Below, in pieces: positions 52,093 to 60,985 of a stretch of DNA of 64,000 nucleotides. The stretch comes from Bacillota bacterium. GTDB lineage: Bacteria > Bacillota > Clostridia > Acetivibrionales > DSM-1351. Location of the stretch: positions 62,001 through 126,000 of the forward strand of contig JAEXOY010000032.1 in the NCBI GenBank assembly GCA_023439045.1. Reading direction: 5' to 3'. The translations under genes and the position numbers were made by a program. The notes beneath the pieces were generated by a model that did not search any database, was not told where the DNA came from, and worked only from the letters and a program-made list of their open reading frames with translations. Each line of letters opens with the position of its first letter. The first letter of the stretch is position 1.

Positions 52093-52137
52093 AGAGGGTA
52101 ATTTCAAAATGTTTTATTTTGAGATTTCCCTTTTTAA
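52093..52137 (+). terminator. terminator after the FIST gene
   Basis: GGGTAATTTCAAAAT (52096-52110) pairs with ATTTTGAGATTTCCC (52116-52130), then TTTTT. Confidence 0.8.
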
Positions 52138-52184
52138 CTTTGAGTATATCCAGATTCACCCGAAGAAAAATAATAGCATACTAA

Positions 52185-52345
52185 TTCAGATTTTCAACAG
52201 GGTAAAGCAAAAAGTATCTCATAAGTATAGTTAGTGCGAACTCTTTCAGACTTTCAATTAGAGTAAGGCAAAAAGCAAATCATAGGTAAAATTAGTGCTC
52301 TCTTTTTTAAATTTACAATTAGAGTAAAGCAAAGAGCACCTCTCT
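52185..52345. repeat. ~60-bp tandem repeat overlapping the ureohydrolase 3' end
   Basis: Three degenerate copies (from about 52185, 52245 and 52304) share CAATTAGAGTAAGGCAAAAA-type words. The last copy includes the final codons of the ureohydrolase on the minus strand (stop at 52319). Confidence 0.65.
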
Positions 52346-53173
52346 TAGTACCTTGCATGCTACTGCTGTAGAAACGCCACTAATATCATAGTGCGGTGAC
52401 AACTCAACGATGTCTGCTCCAATAATATTTAAAGAAGATATTGCTTTGAGCGCATTTATCAGCTCTTTAAAGCTGACACCACCAGCTTCCGGTGTTCCTG
52501 TTCCCGGGAATACAGATGGGTCCAGCACATCAAGGTCTATTGTGAGATAAACGGGGCTTTGCCCAATGTCTGATATTGCACCGTTCAGGTCGTCGAAATT
52601 ATGAAGGCACATATTTGTGTGGCCATCACGTGACCAATAGAACTCTTCTCTTGTACCGCTTCTTATTCCAAACTGCCAGATAAGTCCGTCACCTAGCATA
52701 TCCCATGCTCGTCTAATTACGGTAGAATGTGATAAATCTTCACCCAGGTAATCTTCTCTCAAATCTGTATGTGCATCAAAATGGATAATATGCAAATCGG
52801 GGTATTGTTTAATTGCTTGTTCAATCACTGGCAATGAAACCAGATGTTCTCCACCAATCATTACGGGCTTTTTACCCGATGAAAAAATATATTGTGCAGT
52901 TTCAGAAATCATGTTTAATGCTTTAGCTGGTGCTCCAAACGGTAAATCCAAATCTCCGTAATCATGTATTCTATAATCAACAACATCTTTGTCGAAGTAT
53001 GGACTGTATGTTTCCAAACCAATTGAATCTGTTCTCATAGCAGCAGGTGCAAATCTAGTACCGGGTCTAAAGGTAGTAGTGCCATCATATGGAGCGCCAA
53101 ATATGACTGCTTGAGCATCTAGAAAGCTACTTTCACAACCTAAAAAGCAGTTGGGTAATGTGTTTTTTTGCAT
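52319..53173 (-). CDS. speB: agmatinase/ureohydrolase-family protein
   Basis: ATG 53173 has GGGAG 9 nt upstream; the ATG at 53188 lies in the site. The 284-residue protein has the Mn-binding motifs GGEHLVS, HFDAHTDLRE and YLTIDLDVLDPSVFPGTGTPEAGG. Agmatinase (agmatine to putrescine and urea) is the best family match; other guanidino substrates are possible. No speE or speA is adjacent. Confidence 0.85.
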   Translation of the reverse strand: MQKNTLPNCFLGCESSFLDAQAVIFGAPYDGTTTFRPGTRFAPAAMRTDSIGLETYSPYFDKDVVDYRIHDYGDLDLPFGAPAKALNMISETAQYIFSSGKKPVMIGGEHLVSLPVIEQAIKQYPDLHIIHFDAHTDLREDYLGEDLSHSTVIRRAWDMLGDGLIWQFGIRSGTREEFYWSRDGHTNMCLHNFDDLNGAISDIGQSPVYLTIDLDVLDPSVFPGTGTPEAGGVSFKELINALKAISSLNIIGADIVELSPHYDISGVSTAVACKVLREVLFALL

Positions 53174-53287
53174 CAAATTATCTCCCATCCTTAATTAATT
53201 CATGAGTAATATTCTACCATTATTATATTAAAAAACAATATGGTGGGACATACTAAGTCAATGTTTATTAGGTTTTTTGGAGGTATT

Positions 53288-55015
53288 ATGCTGAAATTGA
53301 TGAAATACTTGAAACCTTTTATTGGTACTATAATGGTTGCAATTATACTAATCTTTATTCAAGCCATTACAGAACTGCTGTTGCCCAACTATATGTCTAG
53401 CATAGTTGATTTCGGTATTGTAAAAGGCGATACGGGATATATATACAGAATTGGTGGACTAATGATTTTAATTGCCTTTTTGGGAAGTGCTTGCTCAATA
53501 TTTGCCGGATTTTTATCCGCAAGGGTATCTGCAGGCATTGCAATGAACCTGAGGAACGATATTTTCTCACAAATAGAAGGCTTTTCGCTGATTGACATTA
53601 ATAAGTTTGGAACTGCATCGTTAATAACACGTACTACAAATGATGTATATCAGATACAGAATGTAGTGTTTATATCTCTCAGAATGATAGTGTCAGCACC
53701 TACCATTATGGTTGGCGGTATAATTCTGGCAACGCAAAAAAACAGCAATATGTCATGGATATTTGTAGCAGCAGTGCCCATTCTTATTATAGTTGTTGGT
53801 ATTATATCAGCAAAAGGGTTTCCCTTGTTTAAGAGCGTTCAGGCAAAGTTAGACAAGCTTAATCTAATTATAAGAGAAAATATATCTGGAATAAGAGTAA
53901 TACGAGCATTTGATAGAAAAGAGCTACAGAATAAAAAGTATGATAATGCAAATTTCGATCTGACTAATACCTCGTTAAGGGTTAATAGAATTCTTGCTTT
54001 ACTGATGCCAGCATTGATGCTGATATTGAATCTGACCTCCGTAACAATTCTTTGGGTAGGCTCAAGGCGTATTGAAAAGGGGTTACTAATGGTAGGAGAT
54101 ATGATGGCTTTTATTCAATACTCTACCTTAATCCTGATTTCTTTTGTTATGCTTTCCATGATGTTTATTATTCTTCCGAGAGGATCTGCATCTGCTGCTA
54201 GAATAAACGAGGTATTTGAAACAAAGCTAGCTATTGAAGATACAAGCTATTTAAAAAATGCGGACGAGAGAAAAGGCTATCTTGAGTTTAGAAATGTAAC
54301 GTACTCCTATCCTAATTCTCATGAACCGGCGATAGACAGCATTAGTTTTATTGCTGAACCAGGTCAGGTTACTGGGATTATTGGCAGCACAGGTTCTGGT
54401 AAGAGTACGTTGGTCAACATGATATTGCGATTTTATGAACCGACAAAAGGCCAGGTTTTTGTTGATGGAGTGGATATTCGAGAAATATCCCAGCAGCAGC
54501 TCCGTGAGAAGGTGGGCTATGTCCCGCAAAAAGCGGTTTTATTTTCAGGAACGATAGCTGAAAATATAAGGTATGGTAAAGAAACAGCAAGTGATGAAGA
54601 GATTGAGAAGGCGGCGGCAATTGCTCAGGCTAAGGACTTTATTGAGGAAAAGACGCATAGATATGAAGCCCATGTTGCACAGGGAGGCACTAACTTCTCA
54701 GGTGGACAGAAGCAAAGACTTTGTATTGCTAGAGCTTTAGTAAGACAACCTGAGATATATGTTTTTGATGATAGCTTTTCTGCGCTTGACGCAAAAACAG
54801 ATGCAAAAGTGAGAGCTGCATTAAAGCAAGAAACCAAAAATTCAACTGTTATTATTGTTTCTCAAAAAGTGAGCAGCATAATGAATGCAGACAGAATTAT
54901 TGTACTGGATAATGGCAGGGTTGCAGGAATGGGGAGGCACAAAGACTTAATTTTGAATTGCGAGGTTTATCAAGATATTGTTGCATCTCAATTCAAGAGG
55001 GAGGAAGCTCAATGA
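53288..55015 (+). CDS. ABC exporter half-transporter (degenerate ATP site partner)
   Basis: ATG 53288 has GGAGGTATT just upstream (575 residues). It has six membrane helices, Walker A GSTGSGKST, signature NFSGGQKQRL and Walker B IYVFDDSFSALD. The catalytic Glu after Walker B is Asp, the mark of the non-hydrolytic site in heterodimeric exporters such as LmrCD/BmrCD. It pairs with the next gene, overlapping by ATGA. Confidence 0.88.
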   Translation: MLKLMKYLKPFIGTIMVAIILIFIQAITELLLPNYMSSIVDFGIVKGDTGYIYRIGGLMILIAFLGSACSIFAGFLSARVSAGIAMNLRNDIFSQIEGFSLIDINKFGTASLITRTTNDVYQIQNVVFISLRMIVSAPTIMVGGIILATQKNSNMSWIFVAAVPILIIVVGIISAKGFPLFKSVQAKLDKLNLIIRENISGIRVIRAFDRKELQNKKYDNANFDLTNTSLRVNRILALLMPALMLILNLTSVTILWVGSRRIEKGLLMVGDMMAFIQYSTLILISFVMLSMMFIILPRGSASAARINEVFETKLAIEDTSYLKNADERKGYLEFRNVTYSYPNSHEPAIDSISFIAEPGQVTGIIGSTGSGKSTLVNMILRFYEPTKGQVFVDGVDIREISQQQLREKVGYVPQKAVLFSGTIAENIRYGKETASDEEIEKAAAIAQAKDFIEEKTHRYEAHVAQGGTNFSGGQKQRLCIARALVRQPEIYVFDDSFSALDAKTDAKVRAALKQETKNSTVIIVSQKVSSIMNADRIIVLDNGRVAGMGRHKDLILNCEVYQDIVASQFKREEAQ

Positions 55016-56814
55016 GAACAATAGCTCCTTCTACACAGAAGGCCAAAAATTTTAAGAAAACATTAAAGAGATTTATTTCATACTTCGGAATGTATAAAGG
55101 CAAGGTGTTTATAGTATTTATATTTGCTATTATAAGCACCATGTTTACAGTGCTTAGCCCCAAGGTGCTTGGAGCTGCTACTAACGTTATAGTAGAAGGT
55201 ATTATGGGTAGGGCAACAGGTTTCCCGGGTGCGGCTATAGATTTTAGAAGGATTTCTCAGCTATTGATACTATTACTCTTCCTATATGTTCTATCATCTA
55301 CCTTTTCGTATATACAGCAATATATAATGGTAGGAGTTACACAAGGTTTTGTTTTTAGGATGAGAACACAGGTAAATGATAAGCTTAATAAGCTTACACT
55401 TCGCTATTTTGATAACAACGCCATCGGAGATATTTTGAGCAGGGTGACAAATGATATTGATAATATTAGTTCAACACTGCAACAAAGTGTTACTCAGCTA
55501 ATAACGTCAATAGTAACTATTACAAGCATTTTTATTATAATGCTCACTATCAACCCCATATTAACCCTTATTACACTTGCGATACTCCCTGTAAGCTTGC
55601 TGGTATCAGTTCCTACTGCAAAGTCTTCTCAAAAGTACTTTTCGGGGCAGCAAAAATCATTGGGCTCTTTAAATGGCTTTGTAGAAGAAATGTATAACGG
55701 ACATGCTGTGGTAAAGGCTTTTGGGAGGGAAGATGAAAACCAGACTACTTTCAAAATTCTGAATAAAAAACTATACTTTAATGCCTGGAAGGCACAATTT
55801 ATCTCCAGCATAATTATGCCGCTAATATCGTTCGTGGGTAACCTAGGCTATGTAGGAATATGCGTTACCGGAAGTATTATGGTTACTAATGGAAACCTCC
55901 GGATAGGGGACATTCAAGCATTTATACAGTATTCGAGACTATTCACTCAGCCTATTTCTCAAGTTGCGAATATTGTTAGTGTTATTCAAGCTACTATAGC
56001 TGCAGCAGAAAGGGTCTTTGAGTTGCTTGATGAAGAGGAGGAAACGGCAGAGGACAATAATCCAGTGAAGCTTCATGATGTTGAAGGAGAAATTGCTTTT
56101 AAAAATGTTGCATTTGCATATAGAGAAGGACAAAATATCATCAATAATCTAAATTTAGAGGTAAGTCCTCATCAGGTAGTTGCTATAGTAGGACCTACGG
56201 GTGCTGGAAAAACAACACTTATAAACCTTTTACTAAGATTTTACGACATAAATAAGGGTGGCATATATATTGATAAGGTCAATATTATGAATGTTAGGAG
56301 AGATGAGCATAGAAGCTTGTTTGGTATAGTTCTTCAGGATATTTGGTTGTTTAACGGAACTATTAGGGAGAATATTGCTTTTGGTAAAGAAGGGGCTACA
56401 GACGAGGAAATAGAACAAGCAGCAAAGGCTGCACATGCTCACTTTTTTATACATGCACTTCCCGATGGCTACAATACTGTAATTAATCAGGACGCCTCTA
56501 ATATATCTCAAGGGCAAAAGCAGCTTATTACCATTGCGAGGGCAATTCTAAAGGATCCTGCATTTTTGATATTGGATGAAGCTACAAGTTCTGTGGATAC
56601 CCGTACAGAGCTGCTTATACAAAGGGGTATGAAGGCATTAATGAAAGGAAGAACCAGCTTTGTAATAGCTCATAGATTGTCCACTATCAAAGACGCCGAC
56701 ATAATACTTGTAATGAACAAAGGTGATGTTGTTGAAAAGGGGTCACATGAAGAACTTCTTGAAAGAGGAGGATTTTATGCTGATTTATATAATAGCCAGT
56801 TTGCAAACGGTTGA
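55012..56814 (+). CDS. ABC exporter half-transporter (catalytic partner)
   Basis: ATG 55012 overlaps the previous stop and follows GAGGGAGGA; the product is 600 residues. It has Walker A GPTGAGKTT, signature NISQGQKQLI and canonical Walker B FLILDEATSSVD. With the preceding gene it forms a heterodimeric multidrug- or lipid-type exporter. The signature SQGQ is typical of the second half of such pairs. Confidence 0.88.
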   Translation: MRTIAPSTQKAKNFKKTLKRFISYFGMYKGKVFIVFIFAIISTMFTVLSPKVLGAATNVIVEGIMGRATGFPGAAIDFRRISQLLILLLFLYVLSSTFSYIQQYIMVGVTQGFVFRMRTQVNDKLNKLTLRYFDNNAIGDILSRVTNDIDNISSTLQQSVTQLITSIVTITSIFIIMLTINPILTLITLAILPVSLLVSVPTAKSSQKYFSGQQKSLGSLNGFVEEMYNGHAVVKAFGREDENQTTFKILNKKLYFNAWKAQFISSIIMPLISFVGNLGYVGICVTGSIMVTNGNLRIGDIQAFIQYSRLFTQPISQVANIVSVIQATIAAAERVFELLDEEEETAEDNNPVKLHDVEGEIAFKNVAFAYREGQNIINNLNLEVSPHQVVAIVGPTGAGKTTLINLLLRFYDINKGGIYIDKVNIMNVRRDEHRSLFGIVLQDIWLFNGTIRENIAFGKEGATDEEIEQAAKAAHAHFFIHALPDGYNTVINQDASNISQGQKQLITIARAILKDPAFLILDEATSSVDTRTELLIQRGMKALMKGRTSFVIAHRLSTIKDADIILVMNKGDVVEKGSHEELLERGGFYADLYNSQFANG

Positions 56815-56889
56815 ATTTCTAGTATACTAGGTGATGTTCGATATAGTTTGTTCGGATATTAATACATTTTTATTGGAGACTAGGAATTA

Positions 56890-57525
56890 ATGATTAGGCA
56901 CATTTTTTTTGATTTAGACGGAACACTTGTTGATTCTTTGGCTACTTTTGTTAAAATAGGAAATGAACTTGCAGTTAGGTATGGGTATACTCCACTAGAA
57001 GATACTAAAGTTAGGGAACTGCTAAAGCTACCAATGAAAGATAGAATTAAGCAGCTAGGGGTACCATTATATAGGTTACCTAAAATTAGTTTGGAGATAC
57101 TTTCAAAGTTTCACTCACACGCTTCCTGCCTGCTGCCTTTTGAAGGTATTAGGGAGCTTTTGCTTGGGCTAAAGAAAGAGGGCTATGTACTGACAATTAT
57201 TTCTTCAAACTCTGTTCCCAATATAAAAGCTTTTTTAAAGGCTAATGATTTAGAGGTTTTTGAGGACATTTATTCCTCCAATAATTTATTCGGCAAGCAT
57301 AAAACTATAAAATGGATTCTTAGCAAAAAGAATATAAATAAACAAGAAGTAATCTATGTTGGAGATGAACAGCGTGATATAGAAGCATGCAAACGCGTTG
57401 GAATAAAGGTTATAGCTGTTACATGGGGGTTTGATTCACTTGAATTGCTAAAGGAAGAGGGCCCCGATTATATAGCGAATAAGCCTGCTGATATAGAAAA
57501 GCTTCTTGTTGACTTAAGTTATTAG
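56890..57525 (+). CDS. HAD-family phosphatase (phosphoglycolate phosphatase-like)
   Basis: The 211-residue protein has FFDLDGTLVDSL with nucleophile Asp, TIISSNS, and YVGDEQRDIEACKRVGIKVIAVTWGF: HAD motifs I, II and IV with an alpha-helical cap. It is probably a small-phosphoester phosphatase of the Gph/PpaX type; substrate not known. Confidence 0.85.
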   Translation: MIRHIFFDLDGTLVDSLATFVKIGNELAVRYGYTPLEDTKVRELLKLPMKDRIKQLGVPLYRLPKISLEILSKFHSHASCLLPFEGIRELLLGLKKEGYVLTIISSNSVPNIKAFLKANDLEVFEDIYSSNNLFGKHKTIKWILSKKNINKQEVIYVGDEQRDIEACKRVGIKVIAVTWGFDSLELLKEEGPDYIANKPADIEKLLVDLSY

Positions 57526-57533
57526 GAGTTACT

Positions 57534-57623
57534 GCTCTTGAAATAAATTATATTGGAATTTTAGCTCTTTAAATAAAACACACTGGAATTTTAGCTCTTG
57601 AAATAAATTAAATAGAAATTTTA
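57534..57623. repeat. three 30-bp tandem repeats after the HAD gene
   Basis: Units start at 57534, 57564 and 57594, each GCTCTTGAAATAAATTATAT-like then TGGAATTTTA. A 9-bp inverted repeat TAGGGATTA / TAATCCCTA follows at 57622-57671. Confidence 0.8.
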
Positions 57624-57698
57624 GGGATTAGCTTTGCAATTTATATTATTCTTATAGTATTTTAATCCCTACATATTAGGATATTTGGAGGAAACAAA

Positions 57699-58559
57699 AT
57701 GCTTTTGGCAGATGAATGGAAGGATTATGAACTTATTGAAACAGGGGACGGAGACAAACTTGAGAGATGGGGAAATATTATACTCAGAAGACCCGATCCT
57801 CAAATAATTTGGCCCGTTACAGATCAGAGAATTTGGCAGAAGGCTGACGCACATTATCACAGAAGCCAAAGCGGTGGAGGCCAGTGGGAATTCAAGAAAA
57901 AGCTTCCCAAAAGATGGACTATTCAGTTCAGGGAATTAACTTTCAATATAGAACCTACAGGCTTTAAGCATACTGGGCTGTTTCCAGAACAGGCTGTAAA
58001 CTGGAGCTGGATGATGGACAAAATATCAGCAGCCAAAAGACCTATTAGAGTTCTAAACCTTTTTGCTTATACCGGTGGCGCAACAGTTGCATGCGCAGCT
58101 GCGGGTGCTGAGGTTTGCCATGTTGATGCTGCTAAGGGCATGGTCAACTGGGCAAAGGAGAATGTAGCTTCTTCTGGTTTGGCTGATAGACCCGTTAGAT
58201 TTATAACTGACGATTGTATGAAATTTGTTCAGAGAGAGATTAGACGTGGTAAGAAATATGATGCTATTATAATGGACCCTCCTTCATATGGTAGAGGCCC
58301 AAACGGAGAGGTATGGAAGATTGAAGACTCTCTCTATGGCTTTATTGAACAGTGTATGGGAGTGTTGTCAGATAATCCTCTGTTCTTTCTTATAAATTCA
58401 TACACAACAGGTTTTTCTCCTACCGTACTCAATAACATACTGTTACAGACCATTAATAAGTTGCACAAAGGAAAATGTAGCTGTGGAGAGGTTGGAATAC
58501 CTGTATCAATGTCTGGAATGGTTTTACCATGCGGTATCTATGGACGTTGGGAAAAGTAG
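57699..58559 (+). CDS. class I SAM-dependent methyltransferase, RlmI/RlmK-like
   Basis: The 286-residue protein has a SAM-binding fold (VLNLFAYTGGATVACAAAGAEV, then VDAAKGMVNWAKEN) and the catalytic-loop motif DAIIMDPPSYGRG. It matches rRNA large-subunit cytosine methyltransferases without the PUA domain. GGAGG lies 8 nt before the ATG. A pseudouridine synthase gene follows after 12 nt, so both are RNA modification genes in one operon. Confidence 0.85.
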   Translation: MLLADEWKDYELIETGDGDKLERWGNIILRRPDPQIIWPVTDQRIWQKADAHYHRSQSGGGQWEFKKKLPKRWTIQFRELTFNIEPTGFKHTGLFPEQAVNWSWMMDKISAAKRPIRVLNLFAYTGGATVACAAAGAEVCHVDAAKGMVNWAKENVASSGLADRPVRFITDDCMKFVQREIRRGKKYDAIIMDPPSYGRGPNGEVWKIEDSLYGFIEQCMGVLSDNPLFFLINSYTTGFSPTVLNNILLQTINKLHKGKCSCGEVGIPVSMSGMVLPCGIYGRWEK

Positions 58560-58571
58560 TGGGTGTATAGT

Positions 58572-59255
58572 ATGGAGCAAATAAAAGTGCCTGTTATTTT
58601 TGAAGATAATCATATTATTGTAGTTGAAAAGCCTGTGAATATTCCTGTTCAGGCTGATAACACCAAGGATATTGATATGCTTACCTTGATTAAGCAGGAT
58701 ATTAAAGAACGTTATAATAAGCCCGGCGAGGTATATTTGGGATTGGTGCATAGGTTGGACAGGCCTGTTGGAGGGGTGATGGTTTTTGCCAGAACATCAA
58801 AGGCAGCATCAAGGCTCTCTGACCAGATTAGAACAAGATCATTTAAGAAGACTTATCTTGCGGTAGTGCATGGGAAGCCCACCAAGTCGGAAGGCTCACT
58901 GGTAGATTGGCTGCTAAAAGACAGCAGGACAAATATGGTTTCCGTTGTACCAAAATCAACACCCGATGCAAAGGAAGCAATTTTGGACTACAAGGTGCTT
59001 GATTCAAAAGAGGGGTTCAGTTTACTTGAGATTCAGCTTCATACGGGAAGGCCCCACCAGATACGAGTACAGTTGGCAAATATGGGGCATGTGCTTTATG
59101 GAGACCAGAGATACGGAGTAAAAGTAAACAAGCCTGGTCAACAGATTGCTCTTTGGGCTCATAAGGTAGCTTTTTTGCATCCAACTCAAAAGGACGAGAG
59201 AATTTATTTATGTAATACACCAGATTGGGAGCCATGGGGATTATTTCAGAAATAG
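58572..59255 (+). CDS. RluA-family pseudouridine synthase
   Basis: ATG 58572 is preferred; a GTG at 58563 is in frame. The 227-residue protein has IVVEKPVNIPVQAD, LVHRLDRPVGGVMVFARTSKAA with the catalytic Asp (HRLDRP), and TGRPHQIRVQLA. There is no S4 domain, so it is the short RluA form acting on rRNA or tRNA. Confidence 0.92.
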   Translation: MEQIKVPVIFEDNHIIVVEKPVNIPVQADNTKDIDMLTLIKQDIKERYNKPGEVYLGLVHRLDRPVGGVMVFARTSKAASRLSDQIRTRSFKKTYLAVVHGKPTKSEGSLVDWLLKDSRTNMVSVVPKSTPDAKEAILDYKVLDSKEGFSLLEIQLHTGRPHQIRVQLANMGHVLYGDQRYGVKVNKPGQQIALWAHKVAFLHPTQKDERIYLCNTPDWEPWGLFQK

Positions 59256-59410
59256 TTTAATCTCTTTAAGTAAATGAGGCAATTATCACAAGGTAAATAG
59301 ATTTGACACATATTTTCACAAGTGAAATAGATTTGGAAGTATGTTAATAACAAGGCAATTTATTTGGAAGTATATTCTTAAGAGAAAGATGAATTATATA
59401 TTGTATTAAT

Positions 59411-59450
59411 AAAAGCAAAATCCTAAGAATTTCAAAGGATTTTGCTTTTT
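59411..59450 (+). terminator. terminator after the pseudouridine synthase gene
   Basis: AAAAGCAAAATCCT (59411-59424) and AGGATTTTGCTTTT (59436-59449) form a perfect 14-bp stem ending in TTTTTT. Between the gene end and this point (59256-59410) there are only degenerate repeats of ATAGATTTGGAAGTAT-like words. Confidence 0.85.
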
Positions 59451-59537
59451 TCTACTATTACTATACCACAAAATTGAACTTTTTTCAAGTATTGTAATGT
59501 GGTTAGAGGCGCGTATAATGAAGCTTGGAGGTGTTTT

Positions 59538-59972
59538 ATGGCAGAAGATTTTTCACTTTCATTAATTAATAATCAGAAAAAAAGAGCTATGGACCAGATA
59601 CTTGCCTGTAATTCTTTTACAGAAAAATTCGGATTAATGCTTTCCCAACAACAGGCAATTTGCTTGGTAGAAAGAAGGTTTGCAGCTTTGCAGGACAATG
59701 GGAGAATTGAATTGGGAGATGGAATACTTAAGCTGCTAATACAAAACTTTTGTGACTCTCCTTATATTTTTCAGGATAACTATGAGGAGACTCTCGTTGA
59801 GTTGCAAGATTCATTTTACTACTTTAAAAATGAGTGTGATGATCGCTTTTCTGATGAAGAGCTAATATCATTTATGAAAAAGTACTTTGACGGTGTATGC
59901 CAGGGGTCATTGGAGTATCTGAGTGAAACATCTTTGGAGGAGCTATGTAGGTATGCTCGCTATATTTATTGA
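59538..59972 (+). CDS. DUF6323-type protein
   Basis: ATG 59538 follows GGAGGTGTTTT; the 144-residue product is mostly helical and soluble (NSFTEKFGLMLSQQQAICLVERR, KLLIQNFCDSPYIFQDNYEETLVELQ in parts). It matches my memory of the clostridial DUF6323 family, which sits next to DUF6179. No function is known to me. The partner gene follows after 100 nt. Confidence 0.7.
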   Translation: MAEDFSLSLINNQKKRAMDQILACNSFTEKFGLMLSQQQAICLVERRFAALQDNGRIELGDGILKLLIQNFCDSPYIFQDNYEETLVELQDSFYYFKNECDDRFSDEELISFMKKYFDGVCQGSLEYLSETSLEELCRYARYIY

Positions 59973-60072
59973 TATAAAGAATATAAGATATGAATTGATA
60001 AAAACAGTTTAAGAATTTAAAATAAATCCTTTAAATGAATGGTAAAAGTTGGCATCTACAAGGGGGGATTAC

Positions 60073-60984
60073 ATGGTGGAGGAAAATTTTTTAGCAGTTG
60101 TGGCCGACGCTGTTGAACAGGGCTTACTTACTGAAGATGACATGAGAAGTTATCAAGAAGGGCTTTGGGAATTGCTTGATGAACAGATAAAGAAATATAC
60201 AATGGGAGACAGTACATCAGTGCGTATTGAAACTGGTGAAGAGCTTTTCCGTTCAATAGCGTTTAGTATTGCGCTTCATCTGAAAACTACTGGTGAATAT
60301 AACAAACTCAGAAGAAACGGGATTAGAGCGACTTTTTCGGATTCTAAAAAAACTTTATTAGAGGCTATAGAAGAGGGGAAGAGACTATATCAAATTGCAT
60401 ATTCAGGAAAGCTTACACTTGGTAACATTGCTTATGATGAGACCTTGCAGAATATTGATAAATTCTTTAAATGGTATGACTATCGTTTATTTGCCCATCA
60501 AATACCTTGTGATATAGATTATTTACTATGTCACCCAATAGCAGAAAACAAATTTGGCATTCAATATATCAACTGCTATTTAGAGACCATTATTATTGAG
60601 AACTCTTTTTGTTCACTATTCCAAGAGCGAGAAGTAATAAAGCTTTTGAATAGTTATTGCGCTGACTACAAGGAGCTACTTATAAATATTTATGAGCCTG
60701 TTGCAACAAACGTTATTGGGCTTGGCTTACTAAATAAAAGGTGCATTACCTCCCTAGATATCTCCCAAAACGATAGACAGGATATTTTTCAAATATTCAG
60801 TTCTCTAGACGATCAACAGGCTATAGAGCTATTGTCTAATGCTTCTCGAAATATTGCTGGGCTCCTAGGCCTTAACAGTTACGAACACAAGTATTTAGAG
60901 GAGCTTGCCAAAAGCCTTTATCCTAGAATAAAAGTAGCAACTTCCCATAAAAATCTTGAGGGACTTTTCTTGTCGATTAAATAA
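60073..60984 (+). CDS. DUF6179-type protein
   Basis: ATG 60073 has AAGGGGGG 7 nt upstream. The 303-residue protein is helical and acidic (NFLAVVADAVEQGLLTEDDM, KWYDYRLFAHQIPCDIDYLLCHP, ITSLDISQNDRQDIFQIFS in parts). Always seen, as far as I recall, beside DUF6323. Function not known; the pair may be sporulation-linked, but nothing in the sequence proves it. Confidence 0.7.
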   Translation: MVEENFLAVVADAVEQGLLTEDDMRSYQEGLWELLDEQIKKYTMGDSTSVRIETGEELFRSIAFSIALHLKTTGEYNKLRRNGIRATFSDSKKTLLEAIEEGKRLYQIAYSGKLTLGNIAYDETLQNIDKFFKWYDYRLFAHQIPCDIDYLLCHPIAENKFGIQYINCYLETIIIENSFCSLFQEREVIKLLNSYCADYKELLINIYEPVATNVIGLGLLNKRCITSLDISQNDRQDIFQIFSSLDDQQAIELLSNASRNIAGLLGLNSYEHKYLEELAKSLYPRIKVATSHKNLEGLFLSIK

Positions 60985-60985
60985 A

